Shown here: in pieces, positions 17,596 to 27,004 of the stretch
Position numbering within the stretch: position 1 is the first letter of the stretch
Layout: every line of letters starts with the position of its first letter
NCBI RefSeq assembly: GCF_026126425.1
Contig: NZ_JAFMPW010000007.1
Span: 1 to 64,000, forward strand
Direction: 5' to 3'
DNA: 64,000 bases
DNA from: Muriicola sp. Z0-33
Lineage (GTDB): Bacteria > Bacteroidota > Bacteroidia > Flavobacteriales > Flavobacteriaceae
Program-made: the position numbers and the translations under genes
The notes under the pieces: generated by a model
The model's input: only the letters and a program-made list of their open reading frames with translations
Told to the model about the DNA's origin: nothing
The model's database searches: none

Positions 17596-18120
17596 CTATT
17601 TTTTCCTCTCGGCGTAGACAATATAATATCTGGGTGTTATACTGCGCAACAAGGGTCTGATACCAAATTTACGGACGGGATTGGTCCATTTCTGACGGTC
17701 CTTTATTTCCCATCCGGCTTTTTCTAACAACCAATCAAATTGCCAATCTTCAAATTCATGATAGTGCCTGTCCCATGGGTCTGTTTTACTTCTGTAGGCC
17801 TTTGCGAACCATAAGCGCATAGGAATACTTGCTACTAATTTATTTGCATTTACGGACTTCAATAGCGGGAAAGGAGATAACATATGCTCAAAGATCTCAA
17901 AGGCTGTTACAACTTCGGCATTGCTATTTACTACATTTTCAATATTCAAGTCCAGATCTTCCCCGGTGGTGTTAGTCACCTTATAACCCGCAGTGGTCAT
18001 GATTTTAGAAAATGGATTAGCTACCCCGAGGTCTAAAATTGCCTCTTCGGTAGCGATGTGTTTTTGGAGAAAATTTAAAGTATGCTTAAATCGCTTGTTG
18101 GGAAAGGTATTTTCGTACAT
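17596..18120 (-). CDS. Class I SAM-dependent methyltransferase (small)
   Basis: A small methyltransferase of 174 residues. The SAM-binding motif I is ILDLGVANPFSK, followed by an acidic strand-2 residue (GEDLDLNIEN) and a FEIFEHM motif typical of this class. The ATG at 18120 is preferred because it leaves a four-base gap after the KAS III-like gene. An ATG at 18147 would overlap that gene by 23 bases and add nine residues. The substrate is unknown; the tight coupling suggests it acts on the product or the carrier of the KAS III-like enzyme. Confidence 0.8.
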   Translation of the reverse strand: MYENTFPNKRFKHTLNFLQKHIATEEAILDLGVANPFSKIMTTAGYKVTNTTGEDLDLNIENVVNSNAEVVTAFEIFEHMLSPFPLLKSVNANKLVASIPMRLWFAKAYRSKTDPWDRHYHEFEDWQFDWLLEKAGWEIKDRQKWTNPVRKFGIRPLLRSITPRYYIVYAERKK

Positions 18121-18124
18121 AGTG

Positions 18125-19183
18125 TTAACATCTGTAAACGAAGGCATTGATATTCATTCCGGCGCCCACACTTGCAAAGATAACAACATCTCCTTTTTCG
18201 ATGCTCTGATTCTCTATTTTTCCATTTTTTACCATATGATATAAAGTCGGAATGGTAGCAACGGAGCTATTACCCATTTTTTGAATATTCATTGGCATAA
18301 TTTTATCCGGCATTTCAAGGTCATATAGATTATAAAATCGTTTAACTATGGCCTCGTCCATTTTTTCATTGGCCTGATGAATAAATATCTTCTTTACATC
18401 AGCAATCGGTATTCCACTTTCATCCAGACAGGCCTTCATAGCCTTTGGTACATGAGTAATGGCAAATTCATAAATCTTCCTGCCGTACATCTTTATGAAA
18501 CGTTTGTCTTCGTCTGTGTTTTTGTCATATGAGTCCCCAAAAAACAGAAAATAGGCCTCCCCATTAGCATGGGTTTCCGAGCCATGGGCCAAAATTTCAC
18601 CATCGGTATCCGTTGCTTCAATTATAGCGGCACCGGCGCCATCAGAATAGATCATAGAATCTCTATCGTGGGGATCTACAACCCTTGAAAGCGTCTCGCC
18701 ACCAATCACCAGGCATTTTTTGGCTAACCCACTTTTTATAAAAGCCTGTGCTTGTATTACACCTTCTATCCAGCCCGGACAGCCAAACAGCATATCATAA
18801 GCAACGCATTTAGTATTTTTTATTTTTAAGAGATGTTTCACCCGCGTTGCTAAACTAGGCACAGTGTCTGCCTGACAGGTACCATAGGGGATGTCACCAA
18901 AATTATGGGCAAATATTATATAATCTAAAGTTTCGGGGTCTATGCCGGCATCCTTTATGGCCGAATCGGCAGCAAGAAATCCTAAATCTGAGGTGTTCAA
19001 TTCTTTCTTTGCATACCTTCTTTCCGCGATACCTGTTATCGCTTTAAATTTTTCAATGATAACGGTATTGGGATGACGAAAAGAAGCCCCCTCGTTATCG
19101 AGGAACTTACTTTCCTCAAAATCCTTATTCGTGGTAATCACAGAAGGTATATAACATCCTGTACCGGTAATACCTATTTTCAT
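18125..19183 (-). CDS. 3-oxoacyl-ACP synthase III (FabH)-like protein
   Basis: A thiolase-fold condensing enzyme of 352 residues. The catalytic triad of the KAS III family is present: Cys135 in MLFGCPGW, His269 in FIHQAN and Asn305 in MGNSSV. It is longer than housekeeping FabH (about 320), with an extra charged stretch near 25-45 and another near 215-230, so it may be a specialised member that starts or joins acyl units for a lipid or secondary metabolite. It leads a three-gene leftward set with a methyltransferase and a glycosyltransferase. No acyl carrier protein or other fatty-acid gene is nearby. Confidence 0.85.
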   Translation of the reverse strand: MKIGITGTGCYIPSVITTNKDFEESKFLDNEGASFRHPNTVIIEKFKAITGIAERRYAKKELNTSDLGFLAADSAIKDAGIDPETLDYIIFAHNFGDIPYGTCQADTVPSLATRVKHLLKIKNTKCVAYDMLFGCPGWIEGVIQAQAFIKSGLAKKCLVIGGETLSRVVDPHDRDSMIYSDGAGAAIIEATDTDGEILAHGSETHANGEAYFLFFGDSYDKNTDEDKRFIKMYGRKIYEFAITHVPKAMKACLDESGIPIADVKKIFIHQANEKMDEAIVKRFYNLYDLEMPDKIMPMNIQKMGNSSVATIPTLYHMVKNGKIENQSIEKGDVVIFASVGAGMNINAFVYRC

Positions 19184-19345
19184 CGTAATTCTTTTCCGTT
19201 AGTGGTCAACAAGTTAATAAATATCAAAGATGTTACTATGCGCGCATAATTTAAATTACGATGCCCATCAAAGCTTTCGGTGTCGTAAAACATTAAAGCA
19301 CAGCGTTATAGAATAGATATTCTTATTGTAAACTAACTTTAAAAG

Positions 19346-22201
19346 CTATTCAACTTCTGCATATGCTTCAATGGGTGTACAGGTGCATATTAAGTTGCGA
19401 TCACCATATGCATCATCCACTCTTCTTACGCTTGGCCAGAACTTATTGTCAGCAACATAAGGCAGTGGAAAGACAGCTTGCTCTCTGCTGTATGGAAAAT
19501 CCCATGAGGAAGATGTGGCCATAGCCAGGGTATGAGGTGCATTTTTAAGCAAGTTGTTGGCTGTATCTTCAGAAATACTATCAATTTCTTCCCTTATAGC
19601 GATCATGGCATCACAAAACCTATCCAATTCAGCTAAACTCTCACTCTCTGTTGGTTCTATCATTATGGTTCCGGCCACGGGAAAAGAAACAGTGGGAGCA
19701 TGAAATCCATAATCCATAAGACGTTTGGCAATGTCTGTTACCTCAATATCTTTTTGTTTAAATGGTCTGCAATCAATGATCATTTCATGTGCAGCTCTGC
19801 CATTTTCACCAGAATAGAGAACATCAAATTTACCGCTTAGTCTATGTTTAATATAGTTAGCATTAAGTATGGCAATTTCAGTAGAGCTGGTTAATCCTGC
19901 CTCACCTAACATTTTTATATAGGCATATGAAATTAAACATACCAATGAACTTCCCCAGGGGGCAGATGAAATGGCCGAAATTGCTTTTTCGCCGCCGGTT
20001 TTTATTATCGGATTACCTGGTAAGAAGGGCACCAGCTGATCTGCTACACAAATGGGTCCAACTCCAGGTCCGCCTCCACCATGTGGAATCGCAAAGGTTT
20101 TATGAAGGTTTAGGTGGCATACATCTGCTCCGATAGTTGCCGGATTTGTCAATCCTACCTGTGCATTCATATTGGCTCCGTCCATATATACCTGTCCGCC
20201 ATGCTCGTGAATTAAGCTTGTAATTTGTCTTATTGATGATTCAAAAACGCCATGGGTGGAAGGATAAGTTACCATTAATGCCGCGAGATTCTCCGAATGC
20301 AATTGCACCTTTTCTTCTAAATCTTTGAGGTCAATATTACCCTTTTCATCGGTCTTGGAAACCACTACTTTCATTCCGGCCATTACGGCAGAAGCAGGAT
20401 TTGTACCATGGGCAGAGGCAGGAATTATACATACATTTCTTTGCGTCTCACCCCGCGAAGCATGATATGCTCTAATGGTCATTAATCCCGCAAATTCTCC
20501 CTGGGCACCAGAATTAGGTTGCAAAGAGGTGCCAGCAAATCCTGTAATAACATTAAGGTCTTTCTCCAATTCCGTAAGTACGGTTAAATACCCTTCTGCC
20601 TGCTCTACAGGTACAAAGGGGTGTATATTTCCCCATTCCGGCATACTCAAAGGTAACATCTCGGTGGCTGCATTTAACTTCATTGTACAGGACCCTAATG
20701 AGATCATAGAGTGGTTGAGTGCCAGATCCTTGCGTTCTAATTTCTTAAGATAACGCATCAATTCTGTCTCAGAATGATAGGAATTAAACACCTCATTTTC
20801 CATAAATGCCGAAGTCCTTTTTAAGGATTCAGGGATTGCATCGGTAGCAGCGGCAATATCCAATAAGGGTGTATTCTTGCCAGACAATTGTTCAAAACAA
20901 GCTACTATCATTTCTAAATCGGTCATGGTGGTGGCCTCATTTATAGAAATAGACATTACATTGTCATTGATATAGTTGAAGTTAATTTCATTTTTTTCAG
21001 CTATTTCTCTTAATTTATGAGTATTGTCTAATGTAATCGTAATAGTATCAAAGAAGTGGGTGTTAGACTGTTCATAACCCAATTTCTCTAATGTCTCACT
21101 TAATATTTTCGTTTTAGTATGTACCTGTTCTGCGATATAAGAAAGCCCGCCCGGGCCGTGGTAAACCGCATATGCACCGGCCATAACGGCTAATAGCACC
21201 TGAGCGGTACAAATATTACTGGTGGCCTTTGCTCTTTTGATATGCTGTTCTCGGGTCTGCAATGCCATTCTTAAAGCCTGGCCGCCATCTGTATCTCTGG
21301 TGACACCAATTATTCTGCCCGGGATATGCCTTTTATATTCCTCTTTGGTGGCAAAATAGGCAGCATGGGGACCTCCATATCCCAATGGAATTCCAAAGCG
21401 CTGGGTGGTACCTACAACGACATCTGCTCCAAATTCACCCGGAGGCTGAAGCATTACCAGGCTGAGAATATCTGCCGCTACAGCAACCTTCATTTGCTGT
21501 TGCTTCGCTTTGGCGACAAACCCGGTGTAATCATATACTTCACCGTGCTTGCCGGGGTATTGTAATAATGCCCCAAAGAAACTACCATCAAAAGTGAAGT
21601 CGTTGTGATTTCCAATTACCAATGCTATCCCCAGGGGGGCAGATCTTGTTTCTAGCAATGATAAGGTTTGTGGCAATACCTCCTCAGACACAAAGAATTT
21701 TAAGACGTCATTTTTCTTTTGATCTCTGCTCCTTAGATCGAACATCATTGTCATTGCTTCTGCTGCCGCTGTACTTTCGTCGAGCAGGGAAGCATTGGCC
21801 AGTTCCATGCCTGTAAGATCACAAACCATGGTTTGAAAATTTAATAGTGCTTCTAACCTGCCCTGAGCAATTTCTGCCTGGTATGGGGTGTAGGCCGTGT
21901 ACCAACCTGGATTTTCAAGAATATTTCTTTTAATTACAGAAGGAGTATGGCTCTCGTGATAACCGAGACCAATATAGCTTTTGAAAACTTTATTCTTCTT
22001 TGAAAGCTGGTGGATATGCGATAAGAAAACGTCTTCACTCATCGGAGCATCCAATTCAAGGGTGCTTTTTAGCCTGATATCATCAGGAATTGTTTGGTGG
22101 ATAAGTTGCTCTAGATTTTCAACGCCTATAGTATCGAGCATTTTTGGTAGATTTTCCTTTCTAATGCCTATATGGCGAGATGCAAACACGTCTGTCCTCA
22201 T
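19346..22201 (-). CDS. gcvP: Glycine dehydrogenase (aminomethyl-transferring), P protein
   Basis: GcvP decarboxylates glycine with pyridoxal phosphate and passes the aminomethyl group to the lipoyl arm of GcvH in the glycine cleavage system. The 951-residue single-chain form has both halves: an N-terminal half with FASRHIGI and YHESHTPSVIKRNI, and a C-terminal half with the PLP lysine Lys701 in LNLHKTF, followed by a glycine-rich loop. The protein is full length with no break. No other gcv gene and no glycine riboswitch-like structure was noticed near it. Confidence 0.97.
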   Translation of the reverse strand: MRTDVFASRHIGIRKENLPKMLDTIGVENLEQLIHQTIPDDIRLKSTLELDAPMSEDVFLSHIHQLSKKNKVFKSYIGLGYHESHTPSVIKRNILENPGWYTAYTPYQAEIAQGRLEALLNFQTMVCDLTGMELANASLLDESTAAAEAMTMMFDLRSRDQKKNDVLKFFVSEEVLPQTLSLLETRSAPLGIALVIGNHNDFTFDGSFFGALLQYPGKHGEVYDYTGFVAKAKQQQMKVAVAADILSLVMLQPPGEFGADVVVGTTQRFGIPLGYGGPHAAYFATKEEYKRHIPGRIIGVTRDTDGGQALRMALQTREQHIKRAKATSNICTAQVLLAVMAGAYAVYHGPGGLSYIAEQVHTKTKILSETLEKLGYEQSNTHFFDTITITLDNTHKLREIAEKNEINFNYINDNVMSISINEATTMTDLEMIVACFEQLSGKNTPLLDIAAATDAIPESLKRTSAFMENEVFNSYHSETELMRYLKKLERKDLALNHSMISLGSCTMKLNAATEMLPLSMPEWGNIHPFVPVEQAEGYLTVLTELEKDLNVITGFAGTSLQPNSGAQGEFAGLMTIRAYHASRGETQRNVCIIPASAHGTNPASAVMAGMKVVVSKTDEKGNIDLKDLEEKVQLHSENLAALMVTYPSTHGVFESSIRQITSLIHEHGGQVYMDGANMNAQVGLTNPATIGADVCHLNLHKTFAIPHGGGGPGVGPICVADQLVPFLPGNPIIKTGGEKAISAISSAPWGSSLVCLISYAYIKMLGEAGLTSSTEIAILNANYIKHRLSGKFDVLYSGENGRAAHEMIIDCRPFKQKDIEVTDIAKRLMDYGFHAPTVSFPVAGTIMIEPTESESLAELDRFCDAMIAIREEIDSISEDTANNLLKNAPHTLAMATSSSWDFPYSREQAVFPLPYVADNKFWPSVRRVDDAYGDRNLICTCTPIEAYAEVE

Positions 22202-22231
22202 ACTGCTATCTTATTGTAATTTTAAGGTGCA

Positions 22232-22239
22232 CAAAATTA
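22232..22239 (-). promoter_or_regulatory. Possible -7 box of the gcvP promoter
   Basis: On the minus strand TAATTTTG matches TAnnTTTG and gives a leader of about 25 bases to the gcvP ATG. No clear -33 TTTG is at the right distance. Confidence 0.38.
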
Positions 22240-22321
22240 GGAATTTATTCCGTTAAAATGTGTTTTTTCGTCCGTTGTAAATTAAAGTTTTCCCTACATC
22301 GGAGGTTATTGACACTTTGGC

Positions 22322-22329
22322 TACTTTTG
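22322..22329 (+). promoter_or_regulatory. Possible -7 box of the UbiA-like gene
   Basis: TACTTTTG matches TAnnTTTG and ends four bases before the ATG at 22334, which would give a leaderless message. No -33 element was seen at the right distance, so the match may be chance. Confidence 0.3.
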
Positions 22330-22333
22330 TTTA

Positions 22334-23158
22334 ATGAAATTATTTAAAAAAATCTTCGATTTTTATCTTGATGCCAGCATCCATGTTGCTTTAGCAGTCT
22401 TTTGCCTAATTCAGATAACAGTGGTTTTTTTAAATATATCACCAGATAATCACTTGTCTTATTATGTCTTTTTTGGAACTATAGCCTGCTATAATTTTAT
22501 TAAATATGGAGTTGAGGCAGAAAAGTACATTTTAGTCGCAAACAGGTATCATAAAAACATCCAGTTTTTTAGTTTTTTATGCCTTGGTATTGCTATTTAT
22601 CATGCTTACTTCTTAAATCTACAATCCTGGATAGCTATTGGAATACTTCTGATGCTCACAGGATTATATGCATTGCCGATATTACCAATGGGAATTAAAT
22701 TACGCAGCCATGGTCTTTTAAAAATAGCATTGGTAGGTTTAATATGGGCGGGAACAACTGTAGTGCTTCCCAATCTGGCTGTTAATCAACCCCTATCGTG
22801 GGACTTCGGAGTAGAAACTGTTCAGCGCTTTATATTAGTTATTGTACTTCTTCTGCCTTTTGAAATACGTGATTTGGCTTATGATAACCCGGATTTAAAT
22901 ACCCTGCCCCAGCGGATTGGTGTTGCCAATACCAGGATATTTGGTGCTTTCGCCACAGTAATCTTTTTTAGCCTTACTTATTTAAAGGATGATATTAGTA
23001 CCCATGAAGTCGTCAGTAGTGGAGTGCTATTTCTTGTGCTTGGATGGGTGATCTATATTACGAAAAGAAACCAGTCGAAGTATTTTGCCTCATTTTGGGT
23101 AGAGGCTATTCCTATTTTTTGGTGGGGAGTGGTATGGACCTTCTTCAGGTATCTCTAG
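22334..23158 (+). CDS. UbiA-like polytopic membrane protein
   Basis: An integral membrane protein of 274 residues with about eight hydrophobic segments. It resembles the UbiA prenyltransferase family: FEIRDLAYDNPDLNTLPQRIG near 183-203 looks like the second Asp-rich (DxxxD) motif. The first motif (NDxxDxxxD) is replaced by YNFIKYGVEAEK near 57-68, so prenyltransferase activity is doubtful. It converges on the anti-sigma-like gene with a four-base overlap. I do not know its substrate or role. Confidence 0.7.
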   Translation: MKLFKKIFDFYLDASIHVALAVFCLIQITVVFLNISPDNHLSYYVFFGTIACYNFIKYGVEAEKYILVANRYHKNIQFFSFLCLGIAIYHAYFLNLQSWIAIGILLMLTGLYALPILPMGIKLRSHGLLKIALVGLIWAGTTVVLPNLAVNQPLSWDFGVETVQRFILVIVLLLPFEIRDLAYDNPDLNTLPQRIGVANTRIFGAFATVIFFSLTYLKDDISTHEVVSSGVLFLVLGWVIYITKRNQSKYFASFWVEAIPIFWWGVVWTFFRYL

Positions 23159-23382
23159 AATTTGTTTTCCAGCTCTTTTTTCATCAGGCGTTTGTCTTCC
23201 TCTGATAGCTGCTGTAATTGTGCCTTTTCACATAAGGCGGTAAGTTGTGTATTCTTTTTAGTAAATCCGGCGCATGCCTTACATACAAAAAGGTGTATGC
23301 GAAACTTTATTTTCTCTAAAAATGAAGCTTCGTGATATTGACTTTTATTGCAAATTATTGCTGCTTGCTCGCAAGAGATCAT
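23155..23382 (-). CDS. Small zinc-binding anti-sigma factor-like protein
   Basis: A 75-residue cytoplasmic protein with cysteines at 4 and 11 and an HLFVCKACAGF segment (H-x3-C-x2-C, a ZAS zinc motif). It lacks a transmembrane helix and a periplasmic domain. Its ATG overlaps the stop of the sigma gene by four bases (ATGA), so the two are translated together. By context it is a candidate regulator of that sigma factor, but this is inferred from the motif and position only. Confidence 0.75.
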   Translation of the reverse strand: MISCEQAAIICNKSQYHEASFLEKIKFRIHLFVCKACAGFTKKNTQLTALCEKAQLQQLSEEDKRLMKKELENKF

Positions 23383-23939
23383 ACTCTAAACCAATTTTCA
23401 TTAAGGCATCCCATAAGCGCCGTTCGCGCTCTATGCACCATTACCCAAAGGTTAGACGGATTAATGCCAAGTTCTTTACAAATATCTTCAGTGCTTATGC
23501 CTTGTATGGTTTTCATTGTGAATACTCTCGATTGTTTTTTAGGAAGCTTAGAAATACATTCTTGTATTGCCAATCCCAATTCCCTGTTCTCAACGGCATC
23601 ATTTTCCTTTAAACTAAATGGGTCTGCTACCTGTTCCTCTAACCAATCGCCATCAGAATCGCTGTTAGAATTATAATTAATTCTCACTTCGGCCTTCCCT
23701 TTTTTTGAGTTGATTTTGCGATAATAGTCAATTACTTTGCGCTTTAGAATTGCAATTAACCAGGTTCTTTCTGCCGCAGTACCTTTATAATTTTTAGCCG
23801 ACTTTAAACCCGCAAAGAATGTTTCCTGCACCAGATCTTTAGCGATTTCTGCATCACTCACCCTCGCCATAGCATAATTAAAAAGATAATCTGCGTATAG
23901 GTCTACCCAGGTATCAGGTTGCAATTGGTGCGTCGTCAT
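23379..23939 (-). CDS. ECF-type RNA polymerase sigma factor
   Basis: An ECF sigma-70 factor of 186 residues. Region 2 includes DLVQETFFAGLKSAKNY and RTWLIAILKRKVIDYYRK. Region 4 near the C-terminus has LPKKQSRVFTMK and DICKELGINPSNLWVMVHRAR. An acidic, Ser/Asn-rich linker joins them. The ATG at 23939 is preferred over a TTG 21 bases upstream. It is cotranscribed with the ZAS protein. The rhodanese gene starts about 70 bases away in the opposite direction and could be a target; no sequence motif proves this. Confidence 0.9.
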   Translation of the reverse strand: MTTHQLQPDTWVDLYADYLFNYAMARVSDAEIAKDLVQETFFAGLKSAKNYKGTAAERTWLIAILKRKVIDYYRKINSKKGKAEVRINYNSNSDSDGDWLEEQVADPFSLKENDAVENRELGLAIQECISKLPKKQSRVFTMKTIQGISTEDICKELGINPSNLWVMVHRARTALMGCLNENWFRV

Positions 23940-24011
23940 ACTTTTTTTTGTCAGTATCAAATTTAGTGGAATTTAGTGAATATGCTTATTTTTATGATAT
24001 AACTAAGTCCA

Positions 24012-24371
24012 ATGAAATTTACCCTTTTTCTAATAATGTTACTTTTTGTGAACTTAAGTTATTCGCAAATAAAGTCAAAACCTATCACAGAATTTTCACA
24101 AAACGATACTAAAAGTATGGTTTTAGTGGATGTGAGGACAGCAAAAGAGTACGATGCCGGTCATTTGGAAAATGCTGTTAATATCAATTGGTACGACCCT
24201 GAGTTTATTAATAAGTTCAGCAAAATAGACAAGGAAAAGACAATTTACCTTTATTGCAAGATGGGTGGAAGAAGTGCAAAAGCAGCTTCTGTCTTAGACT
24301 CATTAGGGTTTAAGGTGGTAGATCTTAAAGGAGGATATACCGCTTTTCTCGAAAAGTTGAACAAAGATTAG
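24012..24371 (+). CDS. Exported rhodanese-like domain protein
   Basis: A single-domain rhodanese of 119 residues with a signal peptide ending after SYSQ (residue 19). The active-site loop is CKMGGRS with Cys82, and VDVRTAKEYDAGHLENAVNI precedes it. It would act in the periplasm, probably in sulfur transfer or redox chemistry. It is divergent from the ECF sigma gene and in line with the FKBP lipoprotein gene. Confidence 0.86.
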   Translation: MKFTLFLIMLLFVNLSYSQIKSKPITEFSQNDTKSMVLVDVRTAKEYDAGHLENAVNINWYDPEFINKFSKIDKEKTIYLYCKMGGRSAKAASVLDSLGFKVVDLKGGYTAFLEKLNKD

Positions 24372-24475
24372 AGTGTACGAAATTGCATTAATTGCAGGTG
24401 AGACCAGTTTCATTTGGAAGATTTGAAAACCTTTGAATATTTTTAAACTCGAAATTTAAATTATCAAAATATCTT

Positions 24476-24907
24476 ATGAATTATATTTTAAAGGGTTCCA
24501 TCAGGCACCTACTCGGTACTTTACTTTTAATAGGAGGGTTGTTGGCCTGTAAGGATAACAAAAGCAAGGAGGTAACTTTAGAGTCTGGCTTGCGATATGT
24601 AATTATTAGCCCGGGTAAGGGCAGAGTGGCTGCCAACGGAAACGAGGTTATCATAGAGGAAACCATGGGGTATGAGGATGGTACGCTGCTGTATAGTTCT
24701 AAAGACAGAGGGGTAAACCAACCAAGATTTGTATTAGGGGCCGGAATGGTCATAGAAGGAGTAGAGCAAGGTGTAAAAGGTATGCGGATGGGAGAAGTGA
24801 GGAAAATAATCGTTCCACCTCATTTGAGTAAAAGGGAAGTTTACCCGGATTTCCTATCCCCGGATTCAACACTGGTATACACCATAAAACTATTGACTGT
24901 AAACTAA
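24476..24907 (+). CDS. FKBP-type peptidyl-prolyl isomerase, lipoprotein
   Basis: A 143-residue lipoprotein with lipobox LLAC (Cys25) and an FKBP domain covering the rest. Family signatures are FVLGAGMVIEGVEQGVKGMR and KIIVPPHLS, with the closing TLVYTIKLL. The position suggests folding of exported proteins in the periplasm. Some active-site aromatics of canonical FKBPs are not obvious, so isomerase activity is likely but unproven. It converges on the M3 peptidase gene. Confidence 0.83.
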   Translation: MNYILKGSIRHLLGTLLLIGGLLACKDNKSKEVTLESGLRYVIISPGKGRVAANGNEVIIEETMGYEDGTLLYSSKDRGVNQPRFVLGAGMVIEGVEQGVKGMRMGEVRKIIVPPHLSKREVYPDFLSPDSTLVYTIKLLTVN

Positions 24908-24921
24908 ACCGTCTAGAAGTC

Positions 24922-26949
24922 TTATCCGGCTTTTTTAATTAGACCTGCCCGTTCTAATAATGCCTCAATTTTTGGTTCACTGCCCCTAAAGCGTTTGTAA
25001 AGTACCATTGGCTTTTCGGTTCCACCTTTAGATAAAACATGCTCCTTAAATTTGGCTGCAATTTCCGTATTGAATATTCCATTTTCTTTAAAGTAGGCAA
25101 AAGCATCTGCATCTAAGACCTCTGCCCATTTATAACTGTAATATCCAGATGCATAACCACCCTGGAAAATATGTGAAAAGGAAGTGCTCATGCAGGTCTC
25201 CGGGGTATCCGGAAATAGTTGGGTGCCCTTAAAAGCGTTCACCTCATGGTCTTTGACACTTTTGGTTTTCGTAGGATCTGTTCCATGCCATGACATGTCC
25301 AGAAATGCAAAACTCAGCTGTCTGAGAGTTGCCATGCCTTCAAGAAAAGTGGCAGATTCTTTTATTTTCTCTACCATTTCCATGGGAATTAATTCTCCTG
25401 TTTCATAATGAGTGGCGAATAACTCAAGTGTTTCTTTTTCATAACACCAGTTTTCCATAACCTGACTTGGCAGTTCAACAAAATCCCAGAATACGGATGT
25501 TCCAGATAAACTAGGATAGGTAGTATTGGCTAACATGCCGTGTAAGCCATGTCCAAATTCATGGAATAATGTGGTTACTTCATTAAAAGTAAGTAAAGAG
25601 GGCTTGCTTGGAGTGGAAGGGGTGAAATTACAAACATTGGAAATATGTGGGCGCACATTTTCTCCATCTTTTAAATATTGAGGTTTAAAGGAAGTCATCC
25701 ATGCCCCGCCGCGTTTGCCCTTTCGTGGATGAAAATCGGCATAAAATAAAGAGACAAGATCTCCCTTTTCATCCGAAACCCTGTAGGTCTTAACATCCTG
25801 GTGATATTTGTCTATATCACTAACTTCTTCGAAACGTATATTGAAAAGTTTTTCAGCAACTTTAAATACCCCGGAGATTACATTTTCTAGTTTAAAGAAG
25901 GGTTTGAGTTTTTCATCGTCCAGATTAAACAATTGTTGTTTTAATTTTTCAGAATAATAGGCGGAATCCCATTTCTCCAGGCTTTCTATTCCGTCTAATT
26001 CTTTAGCAAAGTCTTGCAATTGCTGCAATTCGCGCATCGCTGCCGGCTTAGCTTTTTCTAACAATTCATTTAAAAACTCGTGTACTTTATCCGGCGTTTC
26101 TGCCATACGCTCCTCCAAAACAAAATGTGCATGGGTCTGGTAGCCCAACAGTTGTGCCCGTTGAAAGCGCAAATTGGCAATCCTTAAAACATGCTGTTGA
26201 TTGTCTAAATCATCATTGTGAAATCCTTTACTTCCAAAGGCCAGTGCCAATTTCTTTCTCAAACCTCGTGATTTGGCGTATTTCATAAAAGGGATATAAC
26301 TCGGATAGTCTAAGGTAAATATCCAACCCTCTACGTTCTTTGTTTTAGCTAGTAATGCCGCTGCTTCTTTAGCACTATCAGGAAGCCCTGCCAAGTCCTC
26401 AGCATCAGTAAGGTGCATTTCAAACTTATTGGTCTCCTCCAATACATTTTCTCCAAACTTCAATTTCAGTTTGGCAAGTTCGCTATCTATTTCTCTTAAC
26501 TCCTTTTTTTTCTCATTTGTAAGATTAGCCCCATTTCTGCTAAAGCTCTTGTATTTTTTCACAAGTAAAGTATCTTGCTCTTTAGATAGTTCTAGCTGAT
26601 CTTTTTCTTCATATACCGCCTTTATCTTTTTAAATAAGGCCTCATTTAAAGTGATATCGTTACTAAATTCTGAAAGTAAGGGCGAAACTTCTTGAGCTAT
26701 TTTCTGGATTTCCTCATTGGTTTCAGCAGAATTTAGGTTAAAAAAAACACTCGATATCCTATCTAATTGTTGACCGGCAAACTCAAGAGCCTCAATGGTA
26801 TTACTGAAGGTGGGGGTTGCTTCATTTGCAGTAATACCGTCTATCTCTTTGCGCGCATTTTCCATGGCCTTTAAAAATGCCGGTTTAAAATGCGAATTTT
26901 CAATTTTGGAAAAAGGAGCGGTATCGAAAGAAGTTAAAAGGGGATTCAT
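24922..26949 (-). CDS. M3-family metallopeptidase (Dcp/oligopeptidase A type)
   Basis: A cytoplasmic zinc oligopeptidase of 675 residues that degrades short peptides. The catalytic motif HEFGH starts at His463 with Glu464. The usual following parts, ELPSQVMENW and FSHIFQGGYASGYYSYKWAEV, are present. There is no signal peptide. Length and motifs fit the Dcp/OpdA group of the M3 family; the choice between dipeptidyl carboxypeptidase and oligopeptidase A cannot be made from sequence. It lies upstream of no operon partner, 55 bases after purE in the same direction. Confidence 0.92.
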   Translation of the reverse strand: MNPLLTSFDTAPFSKIENSHFKPAFLKAMENARKEIDGITANEATPTFSNTIEALEFAGQQLDRISSVFFNLNSAETNEEIQKIAQEVSPLLSEFSNDITLNEALFKKIKAVYEEKDQLELSKEQDTLLVKKYKSFSRNGANLTNEKKKELREIDSELAKLKLKFGENVLEETNKFEMHLTDAEDLAGLPDSAKEAAALLAKTKNVEGWIFTLDYPSYIPFMKYAKSRGLRKKLALAFGSKGFHNDDLDNQQHVLRIANLRFQRAQLLGYQTHAHFVLEERMAETPDKVHEFLNELLEKAKPAAMRELQQLQDFAKELDGIESLEKWDSAYYSEKLKQQLFNLDDEKLKPFFKLENVISGVFKVAEKLFNIRFEEVSDIDKYHQDVKTYRVSDEKGDLVSLFYADFHPRKGKRGGAWMTSFKPQYLKDGENVRPHISNVCNFTPSTPSKPSLLTFNEVTTLFHEFGHGLHGMLANTTYPSLSGTSVFWDFVELPSQVMENWCYEKETLELFATHYETGELIPMEMVEKIKESATFLEGMATLRQLSFAFLDMSWHGTDPTKTKSVKDHEVNAFKGTQLFPDTPETCMSTSFSHIFQGGYASGYYSYKWAEVLDADAFAYFKENGIFNTEIAAKFKEHVLSKGGTEKPMVLYKRFRGSEPKIEALLERAGLIKKAG

Positions 26950-27004
26950 ATTTTATAAATAATTAAATACTGGTAATCAGGAAGATGAAGTGTTTCTTAT
27001 AATG

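Noticed and set aside
18125-19183. Housekeeping fabH
   Set aside because: The protein is longer than usual FabH and is not linked to plsX, rpmF or acpP; it is kept as FabH-like only.
22202-22333. Glycine riboswitch before gcvP
   Set aside because: The leader is only about 25 bases and no tandem aptamer-like structure can fit or was seen.
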